Shown here: positions 51,060 to 61,244 of the stretch, in pieces
Numbering within the stretch: the first letter of the stretch is position 1
How the letters are laid out: every line of letters begins with the position of its first letter
Origin: Halomonas gemina
GTDB taxonomy: Bacteria; Pseudomonadota; Gammaproteobacteria; Pseudomonadales; Halomonadaceae
Assembly (NCBI RefSeq): GCF_023554995.1
Contig: NZ_JAMJPK010000006.1
Span: 1-64,000, forward strand
Direction: 5' to 3'
Length of the DNA stretch: 64,000 bases
The notes under the pieces: generated by a model
Database searches by the model: none
What the model saw: only the letters and a program-made list of their open reading frames with translations
Told to the model about the DNA's origin: nothing
Position numbers and translations under genes: made by a program

Positions 51060-51185
51060 CGTGGGCCATTGGCCTGCACACCAGCACATGAGTGATATAG
51101 GGTAGCCCCATGCCTGAGGAGCAATGAATCACAGTCTGGATCAAGCCCAGGGCAGCGGGAACAGGGATCGAAAGAGGGAGTGCAG

Positions 51186-52130
51186 ATGGATACGCGGCTG
51201 GAGTACCTGACACGGCTCAGAGTGGGGCAACGCAAAGCCGGACCGGCGCCCAACAAGCCGTGCCTGCTGCTGGCCGTAATCTGCGAGATCCAGTCGGGGC
51301 ATTTCAGCTCGCCCAGGGTGGCCATTAATAAGCGCCTGCTTGCCCGTTATCACGACCTCTATGAGGCCGCCACAGGGAACAGGCAAGCTGCCAATCCTCG
51401 GCTTCCCCTCTGGCACCTGCGCAATGACCGGGGTCCCGCCGGACCGCTCTGGTCGCCGGACTACGCGCCCGAGCTGGCCCCTCACGCGGATCAGCTTGGC
51501 CAGCCGAAGTCCCTGGATAACCTGCTGGCACGCTTTGCCTCGGCCTGCCTCGATGCGCAGCTGTTTGCCGCCCTGCAGGATAGCGACATTGCACGACAGG
51601 CCTGCGCGCTCCTGACCCACCACTACCTTTCCGACGACCCGCCGGCCCTGAAGCGCCTGACGGAATATCTCGAGCGGGCGCTGGCCAGTGGCGAATACGA
51701 GAAGGCGCCCGAAAGCCTGGCCGGCACCCTCCAGGAAAGCAGCCAGCAATATGCCCGCTCCGCGGCCTTTCGCTCCCTGGTGCTGGAGGCCTACGACTAC
51801 CGCTGCGCGGCCAGCCGGCTACGCTATATCACGCCGGACTACCGCTACCTGGTGGAGGCGGCCCACCTGATCCCCTTCAGCGTCAGCCAGGATGATCGCC
51901 CCGTGAATGGCCTGGCGCTTACGCCCAACCTGCACTGGGCGATGGATACCCACCTGATTGCCCCGGGCCCCGATCATCGCTGGCATGTCAGTCAGGCGGT
52001 CGACACCCTGGTGCCCGACAACGACTGGCTCTGCCAGCTCGACGGTCAGCCGCTGGTACTGCCCAGGAACCCGCGATGGCAACCGACACCTGAAGCGCTG
52101 GCCTGGCGGATGGACCACCTGCAGCGCTGA
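51186..52130 (+). CDS. HNH endonuclease of the HNH_2 (restriction-type) group
   Basis: A 314-residue protein whose C-terminal region (about 195-280) forms an HNH/beta-beta-alpha-metal nuclease core with His227 (EAAHLIPF), Asn241 (VNGLAL) and His250. The N-terminal 190 residues may recognise DNA; relatives are annotated as restriction endonucleases acting on modified DNA, but this is inference. The ATG at 51186 is preceded by AGAGGGAG; a GTG at 51180 is also in frame. No methyltransferase or specificity gene is nearby. Confidence 0.75.
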   Translation: MDTRLEYLTRLRVGQRKAGPAPNKPCLLLAVICEIQSGHFSSPRVAINKRLLARYHDLYEAATGNRQAANPRLPLWHLRNDRGPAGPLWSPDYAPELAPHADQLGQPKSLDNLLARFASACLDAQLFAALQDSDIARQACALLTHHYLSDDPPALKRLTEYLERALASGEYEKAPESLAGTLQESSQQYARSAAFRSLVLEAYDYRCAASRLRYITPDYRYLVEAAHLIPFSVSQDDRPVNGLALTPNLHWAMDTHLIAPGPDHRWHVSQAVDTLVPDNDWLCQLDGQPLVLPRNPRWQPTPEALAWRMDHLQR

Positions 52131-52149
52131 TCAGCATGGTCCGGACGCG

Positions 52150-52185
52150 ACAGGGCCCCGGCATCACGCGATCCCGGGGCCCTGT
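52150..52185. terminator. Stem-loop between the HNH gene and dnaJ
   Basis: ACAGGGCCCCGG and CCGGGGCCCTGT form a 12-bp stem with a 12-base loop in the gap between these convergent genes. Followed by GGTTT on the plus strand; probably a bidirectional terminator. Confidence 0.55.
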
Positions 52186-52205
52186 GGTTTCCGCGCAGAC
52201 TCGCC

Positions 52206-53357
52206 TTACGGCTTCATGTCCTCGAAGAACTTCTTCACCCCGTCGAAGAAGCTCGACTTCTTCGGCGAGTGGTGATGGCCGTTGCTGCCGCCCAGGCTGT
52301 CCTGGAAGGTGCGCAGCAGGTCCTTCTGCTCCTCGTTGAGCTTGACCGGGGTCTCGACCACGACCTTGCACAGCAGGTCGCCCGGCGGGCCGCCACGCAC
52401 CGGCTTGACGCCCTTGCCCTTGAGCCGGAACAGCTTGCCGGTCTGGGTCTCGGGCGGGATCTTCAGCTTGACCCGGCCGTCCAGGGTCGGCACCTCCAGC
52501 TCACCACCCAGCGCCGCGTCGACGAAGTTGATCGGCACCTCGCACTGCAGGTGGCGGCCGTCGCGCTGGAAGATGTGGTGCGGCTTGATCGCCACCTGGA
52601 CGTAGAGATCCCCGGGCGGGCCACCGTTGATGCCGGCCTCGCCTTCGCCGTTGAGGCGGATGCGGTCGCCGGTATCCACCCCGGCCGGAATCTTCACCGA
52701 GAGAGTGCGGGTCTCGCGCACCCGGCCCTCGCCATGGCACTTGTGGCACGGCACCTTGATGTGCTGGCCGCTGCCGTGGCAGGTCGGGCAGGTCTGCTGC
52801 ACGGCGAAGAAGCCCTGCTGCATGCGTACCTGACCCATGCCGTTACAGGTCGGGCAGGTCTCCTTGCTGGAGCCCGGCTCGGCACCGCCGCCGTCACAGC
52901 GTTCGCACTCGATGTGGCGCGGCACGCGGATGTCCACGCTGGTGCCGGCCACGGCATCCTCGAGGTCGAGCTCGAGGTTGTAGCGCAGGTCGCTGCCGCG
53001 CTGCGGGGCGTTGGGGTGGCGGCGCCCGCCGCCCCCGCCGAAGATATCGCCGAACACGTCGCCGAAGATGTCGCTGAAGCCGCCGGCCCCGGCACCGCCG
53101 AAGCCGCCTCCGCCGAAGCCACCGGCCTGTTCGTCGACGCCGGCATGGCCGAACTGGTCATAGGCGGCGCGCTTCTCGCTGTCGCTCAGGACCTCGTAGG
53201 CCTCCGAGACCTCGCGGAACTTCTCCGCCGCGCTGTCATCCTCCGGATTGCGGTCCGGATGGAATTTCTGGGCGAGGCGTCGGTAGGCCTTCTTGATGTC
53301 CTTCTGGTCGGCCCCGCGCTCGACGCCCAGTACTTCGTAGTAATCACGCTTGGACAT
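52206..53357 (-). CDS. dnaJ: Molecular chaperone DnaJ
   Basis: Hsp40 co-chaperone that delivers substrates to DnaK and stimulates its ATPase. The 383 residues have a J domain with the HPD motif (FHPDRNP, about 33-39), a Gly/Phe-rich linker, four CxxCxGxG zinc repeats (about 145-210) and the C-terminal substrate-binding domain. It follows dnaK by 92 bases, a gap containing a stem-loop. Confidence 0.97.
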   Translation of the reverse strand: MSKRDYYEVLGVERGADQKDIKKAYRRLAQKFHPDRNPEDDSAAEKFREVSEAYEVLSDSEKRAAYDQFGHAGVDEQAGGFGGGGFGGAGAGGFSDIFGDVFGDIFGGGGGRRHPNAPQRGSDLRYNLELDLEDAVAGTSVDIRVPRHIECERCDGGGAEPGSSKETCPTCNGMGQVRMQQGFFAVQQTCPTCHGSGQHIKVPCHKCHGEGRVRETRTLSVKIPAGVDTGDRIRLNGEGEAGINGGPPGDLYVQVAIKPHHIFQRDGRHLQCEVPINFVDAALGGELEVPTLDGRVKLKIPPETQTGKLFRLKGKGVKPVRGGPPGDLLCKVVVETPVKLNEEQKDLLRTFQDSLGGSNGHHHSPKKSSFFDGVKKFFEDMKP

Positions 53358-53393
53358 GAGTCTGTCCGCCTCCGTAGGGACTCTGCGGAAACA

Positions 53394-53422
53394 CCAACGC
53401 GGGAGTCAGGCCCCCGCGCTGG
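53394..53422 (-). other. Intercistronic stem-loop between dnaK and dnaJ
   Basis: CCAACGCGGG and CCCGCGCTGG pair with one mismatch and a 9-base loop. No T-run follows, so it is more likely an RNA-stabilising or attenuating hairpin than a full terminator. Confidence 0.35.
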
Positions 53423-53449
53423 CGTCATCCGTGGTTCCGATGTCGTGGT

Positions 53450-55378
<1,929 letters not shown>

Positions 55379-55444
55379 AGGAAATCCTCGAAATTAGTGC
55401 AGTTGAATTCGTCGTCTGCGGCTTTCACCGCGGGGTTGCCGTCT

Positions 55445-55472
55445 ATCTGGGGGCCCTCGAGACCTTTTCAAG
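55445..55472 (-). promoter_or_regulatory. Heat-shock (sigma-32) promoter of dnaK
   Basis: On the minus strand CTTGAA (55472-55467), a 14-base spacer and CCCCAGAT (55452-55445), close to the consensus CTTGAA-N13-15-CCCCATNT. It lies about 65 bases before dnaK. Confidence 0.65.
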
Positions 55473-55502
55473 ACCCGAGGGCCGCTTTTGTATGGCCCGG
55501 CC

Positions 55503-56132
55503 TCAGCCGGCGGCCTGGCTGACCACCACCATGGCCGGGCGCACCAGGCGCCCGTTGAGCAGGTAGCCCTTCTGCATCACTTCCATGACGGTGTTGGGCT
55601 CCATCTCGGGGTTGGGCACCATGGCCATGGCCTCGTGGTACTGCGGGTCGAAGGGCTCGCCGTGGGGCTCCACCACCTCGACGCCGAACTTGGCCAGCAC
55701 GTCGTGCTGCATCTTGAGGGTCATGGAGACGCCCTCGCGGTGCGCCTCGCTGGCGCCGTCCTGCATGGCGTCCAGCGCCTTCTCCAGGCTGTCGACCACC
55801 GGCAGCAGCTCCTTGACGAACTTCTCAAGGGCGAACTTGCGCGACTTCTCGGCCTCCTGCTCCGCCCGGCGACGCACGTTCTGTGCCTCGGCGGCGGCAC
55901 GCATGGCCTGGTCCTTGGCCTCGGCGACGCTCTGCTCGAGCTCCTCGACCCGGGCGGCCAGCACCTCGGCCTCGGGGTTGTCCGCGGCCTGGGCCTCGGT
56001 GGCGGCCTGCTCGGCGCCCTCGATGGCGTCCTCCAGCTCACCCTCCACGGTCTCGGGCTCGGCCTGCGGCTCGGCTTCCTGCTCCTCGCGAGCGAGTTCG
56101 TCGTCCAGCGGGGTCTGGGGGTCTTTGGCCAT
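55503..56132 (-). CDS. grpE: Nucleotide exchange factor GrpE
   Basis: Releases ADP from DnaK. The 209-residue protein has an acidic N-terminal stretch, a long coiled coil (about 60-115, rich in Ala and Glu) and a beta-wing C-terminal domain with [17 protein letters not shown] and the RPAMVVVS end. First gene of grpE-dnaK-dnaJ, preceded by a sigma-32-like promoter. Confidence 0.95.
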   Translation of the reverse strand: MAKDPQTPLDDELAREEQEAEPQAEPETVEGELEDAIEGAEQAATEAQAADNPEAEVLAARVEELEQSVAEAKDQAMRAAAEAQNVRRRAEQEAEKSRKFALEKFVKELLPVVDSLEKALDAMQDGASEAHREGVSMTLKMQHDVLAKFGVEVVEPHGEPFDPQYHEAMAMVPNPEMEPNTVMEVMQKGYLLNGRLVRPAMVVVSQAAG

Positions 56133-56212
56133 GTGGGTCTCCTGAATGGCAATCAGCGGCCAGGGGCCGCTGGCAAGGCATGAATGATGGCTTGAGTGCG
56201 TGTCTGCGAGGT

Positions 56213-56240
56213 ATATGGGGCTGGCCGTGGCGAACTCAAG
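56213..56240 (-). promoter_or_regulatory. Heat-shock (sigma-32) promoter of grpE
   Basis: On the minus strand CTTGAG (56240-56235), a 14-base spacer and CCCCATAT (56220-56213), a near-perfect sigma-32 promoter about 80 bases upstream of the grpE ATG. Confidence 0.75.
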
Positions 56241-56283
56241 GCATCATCGGGCGACGATGGCGAGCGTGCATTGTGGGCGAACC

Positions 56284-56306
56284 TTGACTACTGTATAAAC
56301 GCACAA
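56284..56306 (+). promoter_or_regulatory. recN promoter with LexA-like box
   Basis: A -35 element TTGACT (56284-56289) is followed by CTGTATAAACGCACAA (56291-56306), one mismatch in the outer bases from the LexA pattern CTGT-N8-ACAG. SOS control of recN is known in many gammaproteobacteria. Confidence 0.55.
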
Positions 56307-56368
56307 TACGTGTATGGATAACCAGTAGCCACAGACAGAGTATTCCGAGACAGGCCCCGGGAGGCACC

Positions 56369-58042
56369 ATGCTGACAGAGCTTGCCATTCGCGACTTCGC
56401 CATCGTCGACCACCTCGAGTTGGAGCTCTCCGGCGGCATGACCGCCATCACCGGTGAGACGGGGGCCGGCAAGTCCATCCTGCTGGGTGCCCTGGGGCTC
56501 TGCCTGGGCGAGCGCGCCGACAGCGCCAGCGTGCGCCATGGCCGCGAGCGCGCCGACTTGAGCGCGCGCTTCGACCTCCAGGCGCTGCCCGCGGCCCGCG
56601 CCTGGCTCGAGGCCCGCGAGCTGCCCACGGACGACTGCCTGCTGCGCCGGGTGGTCACCCGGGCCGGGCGCTCCAAGGCCTGGATCAACGGCCAGCCGGC
56701 CACGGTGGCCGACCTGCGCGCCCTGGGCGAGCACCTCATCGAGATCCACGGCCAGCATGCCCACCAGGCACTGCTGCACGAGGAGACCCACCTGCGCCTG
56801 CTCGACGACTTCGCCGGCCACCGCGAGCAGGTGGCCGCGATGCGCCAGGCCTTCCGCGACTGGCAAGCGACCCGCCGCCGCCTGGAGCGCCTCACCGAGG
56901 ACGGCGACGAGATCCGCGCCCGCCGCCAGCTGCTGCGCTACCAGGTCGAGGAGCTCGACCAGCTGGCGCTGGCCGAGGACGAGCTCAAGGGGCTGGAGGA
57001 GGAGCAGGAGGAGCTGGCCCACGCCGAGGAGCGGCTGCGCGAGGCCCAGTTCGCCGCCGAGTGCTGCGACGGCGACGAGGGCGGCGCCCTGTCGCTGCTC
57101 AACCAGGCGATCCAGCACCTCGCGGCGCTGCCGGGCAGCGAGCGCGGCAGCCTGGCCGACACCCTCGCCATGCTCGGCGATGCGCGCATCCAGGTCGAGG
57201 AGGCCAGCCGCGAGCTAGGCCATTTCGCCGCCGGCGTCGAGCTGGACCCGGAGCGGCTGGCCTGGGTCGAGGCGCGCCTGGGCGAGGTGCATCGCATCGC
57301 CCGCAAGCACCATGTGCTGCCCGAGGAGCTGCTCGCCCTGCACCGGCGGCTGGCCGAGGAACTCGAGGGCCTGGAGGGCGGCGACGGCGACCTGGAGGCG
57401 CTGGCCGCCGAGGCCGAGACCCTCAAGCACCGCTGGCAGGAGCAGGCCACCGCGATCTCACGGGCCCGCCGCCAGGCCGCCCGTCGCTTCGGCGAAGCCG
57501 TGCAGGAGCAGCTGGCCTTCCTGGCCATGGACAAGGCGACCTTCGAGGTCGAGCTGGAGCCCCGCGAGGCCCCGGCCGCCGAGGGGCTCGAGGTGGCCCG
57601 CATGCTGATCAGCGCCAACCCCGGCCAGCCGGCCCGGCCGCTGGCCAAGGTCGCCTCCGGCGGCGAGCTCTCGCGCATCAGCCTGGCGGTCCAGGTGGTG
57701 GCGGCCCAGCACTCCACCATCGCCAGCCTGGTGTTCGACGAGGTGGACGTGGGCGTCTCCGGCGCCACCGCGGAGATCGTCGGCCAGCTGCTGCGACGGC
57801 TCGGCCACAACGGCCAGGTGATGACCGTGACCCACCTGCCCCAGGTGGCTGCCCAGGCGCACCATCACCTGCACATCGAGAAGCAGGCCGGCGAGGCCTC
57901 TACCCTGACCCGCATGGCGCTGCTCGACGAGGCCGGCCGGGTCGGTGAGCTGGCCCGCATGCTGGGCGGGGTGAACCTCTCCGACCGCACCCTGGCCCAC
58001 GCCCGGGAGATGCTCGACGCCAGCCAGCGCGCCCACCACTGA
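56369..58042 (+). CDS. recN: DNA repair protein RecN
   Basis: SMC-like ATPase acting in double-strand break repair. The 557 residues have Walker A GETGAGKSI (about 29-37) at the N-terminus, two long coiled-coil arms, and the ABC-type signature ASGGELSRISLA with Walker B VFDEVDVG near the C-terminus. Divergent from grpE, with a LexA-like box at the promoter, consistent with SOS induction. Confidence 0.96.
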   Translation: MLTELAIRDFAIVDHLELELSGGMTAITGETGAGKSILLGALGLCLGERADSASVRHGRERADLSARFDLQALPAARAWLEARELPTDDCLLRRVVTRAGRSKAWINGQPATVADLRALGEHLIEIHGQHAHQALLHEETHLRLLDDFAGHREQVAAMRQAFRDWQATRRRLERLTEDGDEIRARRQLLRYQVEELDQLALAEDELKGLEEEQEELAHAEERLREAQFAAECCDGDEGGALSLLNQAIQHLAALPGSERGSLADTLAMLGDARIQVEEASRELGHFAAGVELDPERLAWVEARLGEVHRIARKHHVLPEELLALHRRLAEELEGLEGGDGDLEALAAEAETLKHRWQEQATAISRARRQAARRFGEAVQEQLAFLAMDKATFEVELEPREAPAAEGLEVARMLISANPGQPARPLAKVASGGELSRISLAVQVVAAQHSTIASLVFDEVDVGVSGATAEIVGQLLRRLGHNGQVMTVTHLPQVAAQAHHHLHIEKQAGEASTLTRMALLDEAGRVGELARMLGGVNLSDRTLAHAREMLDASQRAHH

Positions 58043-58083
58043 GCGCCCCGATCGCCCGGCCCTGACGTCAAGCCCTGACGCAA

Positions 58084-58113
58084 CGCGGCCCCGATCCTGG
58101 GATCGGGGCCGCG
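58084..58113. terminator. Stem-loop between convergent recN and fur
   Basis: CGCGGCCCCGATC and its complement form a perfect 13-bp stem with CTGG loop. No T-run on either side, but placed exactly between convergent genes; likely a bidirectional transcription barrier. Confidence 0.5.
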
Positions 58114-58146
58114 GTCGTCTGCCTGGCGGAATTCAGCGAGGCGGGA

Positions 58147-58593
58147 TCACTTCTTCTGGATGCCTTCCTGGCGGGTCGCCCGTGAGCCACGGGGCCTCAC
58201 GTAGAGCACCAGGGCATGGTCGACCAGCTCGAAGCCGTGTTCCTCGGCGAGCTCCTGCTGGCGACGCTCGATGGTCTCGTCGAAGAACTCGATGATCTCG
58301 CCGCTCTCCAGGCACACCATATGGTCGTGGTGCTCCTCCTGGGAGAGCTCGAAGACCGCATGACCGCCATCGAAGTTGTGGCGGATCACCAGGCCGGCGG
58401 ACTCGAACTGGGTCAGCACGCGATAGACGGTGGCCAGGCCCACGTCCTCGCCCGCATCCAGCAGGGTCTTGTAGACATCCTCGGCACTCAGGTGGTGCTG
58501 CTCGGAGGCATTCTCGAGGATCTGCAGGATCTTGACGCGCGGCAGGGTCACCTTGAGACCGGCCTTGCGTAATTCATGGTTCTGGTCGGCCAT
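58147..58593 (-). CDS. fur: Ferric uptake regulator Fur
   Basis: Iron-dependent repressor. The 148-residue protein has the N-terminal winged helix (LKVTLPRVKILQIL, GLATVYRVLTQFE) and metal site HHDHMVC. The usual CxxC structural zinc motif is reduced to CLES (single Cys), as in Pseudomonas Fur. The ATG at 58593 fits the family. Divergent from bamE, as in Pseudomonas, sharing a 72-base promoter region. Confidence 0.95.
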   Translation of the reverse strand: MADQNHELRKAGLKVTLPRVKILQILENASEQHHLSAEDVYKTLLDAGEDVGLATVYRVLTQFESAGLVIRHNFDGGHAVFELSQEEHHDHMVCLESGEIIEFFDETIERRQQELAEEHGFELVDHALVLYVRPRGSRATRQEGIQKK

Positions 58594-58665
58594 GGTCGCT
58601 CTTCGCAGTATCGGGTAGGGTCGGTTATGATCGACCGAATCCACGATAGTGAAGAACAGGCGCAA

Positions 58666-59094
58666 ATGCAAAAGCTGACCAGAATCGTCACCCTTTCCCT
58701 CGCCCTGCTGATGATCAGCGGTTGCAGCTATTTCGGCGTGTACAAGCGCGACCTGCCCCAGGGCAACCTGGTGACCAAGGCCATGGTCGAGCAGCTGCGG
58801 CCGGGCATGAGCCGCCAGCAGGTGGTCGACCTGATGGGCAGCCCGCTGCTCGAGGCCCCCTTCGATGCCAGCCAGTGGGACTATGTCTACCGCCTCGACG
58901 AGGCCTATGGCGGCGTGGAGCAGCGCCGGGTCACCCTGACCTTCCAGGGCGAGCGCCTGGCCGGCATCGAGAGCGAGGGCAATATCGCCGGCGACATCCG
59001 GCTACCCAATGACCAGGGGGCCGGCCCCCGCGTCGAGGGGACGTCGGACACCGAGATAGAGCCCATCGACAACGTCACCCCGGACCGCCCCTGA
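58666..59094 (+). CDS. bamE: Outer membrane assembly lipoprotein BamE (OmlA/SmpA)
   Basis: Subunit of the Bam complex that folds outer membrane proteins. The 142 residues begin with a lipoprotein signal peptide and lipobox LMISGC (Cys about residue 20), followed by the SmpA/OmlA domain with LRPGMSRQQVVDLMGSP and WDYVYR. The ATG at 58666 was chosen to place the signal peptide correctly; in-frame ATG at 58627 is possible. Divergent from fur. Confidence 0.93.
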   Translation: MQKLTRIVTLSLALLMISGCSYFGVYKRDLPQGNLVTKAMVEQLRPGMSRQQVVDLMGSPLLEAPFDASQWDYVYRLDEAYGGVEQRRVTLTFQGERLAGIESEGNIAGDIRLPNDQGAGPRVEGTSDTEIEPIDNVTPDRP

Positions 59095-59114
59095 CCGCAC
59101 CGAACGGCATGGTT

Positions 59115-59160
59115 CGCTGACGCCCCGTACCGGCCCTCGCCGGGCGGGGCGTCAGCGTTT
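59115..59160. terminator. Terminator between bamE and rnfH
   Basis: CGCTGACGCCCCG and CGGGGCGTCAGCG make a perfect 13-bp stem, followed by TTTCG on the plus strand. It overlaps the last codon of the convergent rnfH gene, so it may serve both. Confidence 0.6.
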
Positions 59161-59454
59161 CGCGCGGGCGGCCCGCTCGCTGCGCGCCACCTTGGGGTCG
59201 AGCTGCAGCGGGCGATAGACCTCGACCCGATCCCCGGCGCGCAGCCGCTCCGCGTCCGGGTCGCGCAGCCGTCTGCCGAAGATGCCCAGGTCGGCTTCAC
59301 GGAAGGTGGCCGGCGGCAGTTCCGGAAACGCCTCTTCCAGCCCGGCCATCACCACCGCCTGGCGCGGCGTGGTGCCCTCGGGCACCGCGAGCGGGATGAT
59401 GCGCTGCCGCTCGGGCAGCGCGAAGGCCACCTCGACCTCGAGCATGGCGGGCAT
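59152..59454 (-). CDS. rnfH: RnfH family ubiquitin-like protein
   Basis: A roughly 100-residue beta-grasp protein with the family pattern EVAFALPERQ at the start and the DRVEVYRPLQLDPK segment at the end, followed by a basic tail. Function is not established; it is named after an Rnf-cluster homologue and forms a toxin-antitoxin-like pair designation with RatA. Start uncertain among 59466, 59454 and 59445. It follows ratA with near-overlap, the usual arrangement. Confidence 0.88.
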   Translation of the reverse strand: MPAMLEVEVAFALPERQRIIPLAVPEGTTPRQAVVMAGLEEAFPELPPATFREADLGIFGRRLRDPDAERLRAGDRVEVYRPLQLDPKVARSERAARAKR

Positions 59455-59455
59455 G

Positions 59456-59890
59456 CTAGCGGCCATAGAGGTTGTCCGCCCGGCGGGTGAAGGAGTCCAC
59501 CAGCTGGCCGGCCACCTGCTGGAAGAGCTTGCCGAAGGCCATGCCCAGCAGGCGGTTGGCGAACTCGAACTCCAGTTCGAGGCTCACCTTGCAGGCCCGC
59601 TCGCCCATGGGCAGGAACAGCCAGCGCCCTCGCAGGCGCTTGAAGGGGCCGCTGACCAGCGACATCTCGATGCGCTCGGGCTCGATCAGGTCGTTGCGAG
59701 TGGTGAAGCTCTGCTCGATGCCGGCCCGTCCCAGGGTCATCTCGCCGATCAGGTGCGAGTCGTCGCGCTCGAGCAGGCGTGCGCGCCGACACCCGGGCAG
59801 GAACTCCGGATAGCGCTCGAAGTCGTTGACCAGGTCGAACATGTCCTTGGGGGTGTGCCGCACCATGGCGGACCGATTGACCGTTGGCAT
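59456..59890 (-). CDS. ratA: RatA/Coq10 family START-domain protein
   Basis: A 144-residue polyketide cyclase/START-like protein, similar to YfjG/RatA of E. coli and Coq10, thought to bind ubiquinone and aid respiration; a toxin role by 50S binding was also reported. The YPEFLPGCRRARLLERD segment is diagnostic. The ATG at 59890, preceded by GGAGAG, was chosen. Divergent from smpB, as in E. coli and Pseudomonas. Confidence 0.9.
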   Translation of the reverse strand: MPTVNRSAMVRHTPKDMFDLVNDFERYPEFLPGCRRARLLERDDSHLIGEMTLGRAGIEQSFTTRNDLIEPERIEMSLVSGPFKRLRGRWLFLPMGERACKVSLELEFEFANRLLGMAFGKLFQQVAGQLVDSFTRRADNLYGR

Positions 59891-60018
59891 TGAGCTCTCC
59901 GCTGACTTCACAGTGCCCAGGGCGTATCATGAGCGGTTATTTCAGGCCTTGAATGGTACCACGCTTCCCCCCACATCGAAGGGGCAGCGCCACCGGCAGA
60001 TACAGGACACGAGGTTTC

Positions 60019-60510
60019 ATGGCCAACAAGAAAGGCAAGAGCAAGGGGCCCGGCAACAACGTCATCGCCCAGAACAAGAAGGCTCGCTTCGAGTACCACA
60101 TCGACGAGACCTTCGAGGCCGGCCTGGTGCTGGCCGGCTGGGAAGTGAAGAGCCTGCGGGCCGGCAAGGGGCAGCTCACCGATACCTACATCCTGGTCAA
60201 GAACGGTGAAGCCTGGCTGCTGGGCAGCCATATCATGCCGCTCAACACCGCCAGCACCCATGAGGTGGCGGACCCGACGCGCACCCGCAAGCTGCTGCTG
60301 CACCGCAAGGAGATCGCCAAGATCTTCTCGCGCAGCCAGGAGAAGGGCCACACCTGCGTGCCGCTCAAGCTCTACTGGAAGAACAACCGGGTGAAGTGCG
60401 AGCTGGCCCTGGTGACCGGCAAGAAGCTGCACGACAAGCGGGCCACCGAGAAGGACCGCGACTGGCAGCGCCAGAAGAGTCGCATCATGCGGGAACAAAC
60501 CAAGGCCTGA
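60019..60510 (+). CDS. smpB: SsrA-binding protein SmpB
   Basis: Partner of tmRNA in rescuing stalled ribosomes. The 163 residues show the family patterns [17 protein letters not shown] and [14 protein letters not shown], and a basic C-terminal tail ([14 protein letters not shown]) that enters the mRNA channel. The ATG at 60019 was chosen; the frame extends to 59953. The tmRNA gene begins 40 bases after its stop. Confidence 0.96.
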   Translation: MANKKGKSKGPGNNVIAQNKKARFEYHIDETFEAGLVLAGWEVKSLRAGKGQLTDTYILVKNGEAWLLGSHIMPLNTASTHEVADPTRTRKLLLHRKEIAKIFSRSQEKGHTCVPLKLYWKNNRVKCELALVTGKKLHDKRATEKDRDWQRQKSRIMREQTKA

Positions 60511-60550
60511 GGTGTCACAGAATCGCACATCCTGTTAGGATACGCGTTAC

Positions 60551-60930
60551 GGGGGCGACACGGTTTCGACGCCGGTGACAATCCCCGAGGTGCATGCCGA
60601 GAGCGTGATGTATCTCGTAAATACAACATCACGATTGAATAGTCGCAAACGACGACAACTACGCTCAGGGCGCGCTGGCAGCTTAAACGCCGCTAGCTTC
60701 TAGCCCGGCCCCGAAGTGATGTGCCCATTCATCACGGAGGGGATACGAGCGACGACTGATGGGATCGCGATCGGTGGTGTCCTCTCGCCGGTCGTTAAAA
60801 CTCAGAGGAATCGCGTGGCTGGATCCTGCTCGTCGGAGCCAGTCGCGCTAAAACAAAAGACGAAACTAAGCATGTAGAGCCAAGGGGTGAGTGCCGGCGG
60901 ACGCGGGTTCAATTCCCGCCGCCTCCACCA
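60551..60930 (+). ncRNA. ssrA: Transfer-messenger RNA (tmRNA)
   Basis: About 380 nt, with 5' end GGGGGCGACAC pairing to the 3' end ...CGCCTCCACCA; the acceptor stem keeps the G3:U70 pair that specifies alanine. A tag reading frame from the resume codon GCA at 60645 to TAA at 60684-60686 encodes ANDDNYAQGALAA. Encoded CCA is present. It lies directly after smpB. No integrase or island follows, although ssrA is a common integration site. Confidence 0.95.
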
Positions 60931-60945
60931 AACAGTCGACGAATC

Positions 60946-60967
60946 AAGCGCCTACGGGCGCTTTTTT
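60946..60967 (+). terminator. Rho-independent terminator of ssrA
   Basis: AAGCGCC-TAC-GGGCGCTT hairpin followed by TTTTT, 16 bases after the tmRNA CCA end. Confidence 0.8.
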
Positions 60968-61244
60968 CGTTTCCGGCCGACCGGCTCTGCCCCGCCCGCC
61001 CGTCGACCGGCAGACGGCTCGTGCAACGGGCTGACCCAGCCCGACTTTCGTCTTAGTCTTGACGCGAAAACCTCTTGCGACCAGCCTCAGGGGGCGCCAT
61101 TATCAGCGCCCACTCGCCGGCCCATGCGTCCGGCCGGGCGAGAGTGAGACCGGGGTGGCATCGGGTCCGGACGCGCCAAGGCGCTCCCATTTCCGATAAG
61201 ACCCTACCATTGTTGATATTTTCCCGATCTGGATTCGAACCCCC
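60968..61244. other. Gene-free stretch before the carboxynorspermidine operon
   Basis: Contains a few GC-rich hairpins (for example GGGCGC-N8-GCGCCC near 61090-61109 and GGCCGGACG-type complement near 61115-61140) and a more A/T-rich segment at 61196-61230 that may include the promoter. I recognise no riboswitch or coding region. Confidence 0.35.

Noticed and set aside
58147..58593. Fur lacking the CxxC zinc motif seen as a degraded gene
   Set aside because: Pseudomonas Fur proteins also lack it and function; all other metal and DNA-binding motifs are present.
60931..61244. Possible genomic island insertion at the 3' end of ssrA
   Set aside because: No integrase, no direct repeat of the tmRNA end, and the following genes are metabolic with normal composition.
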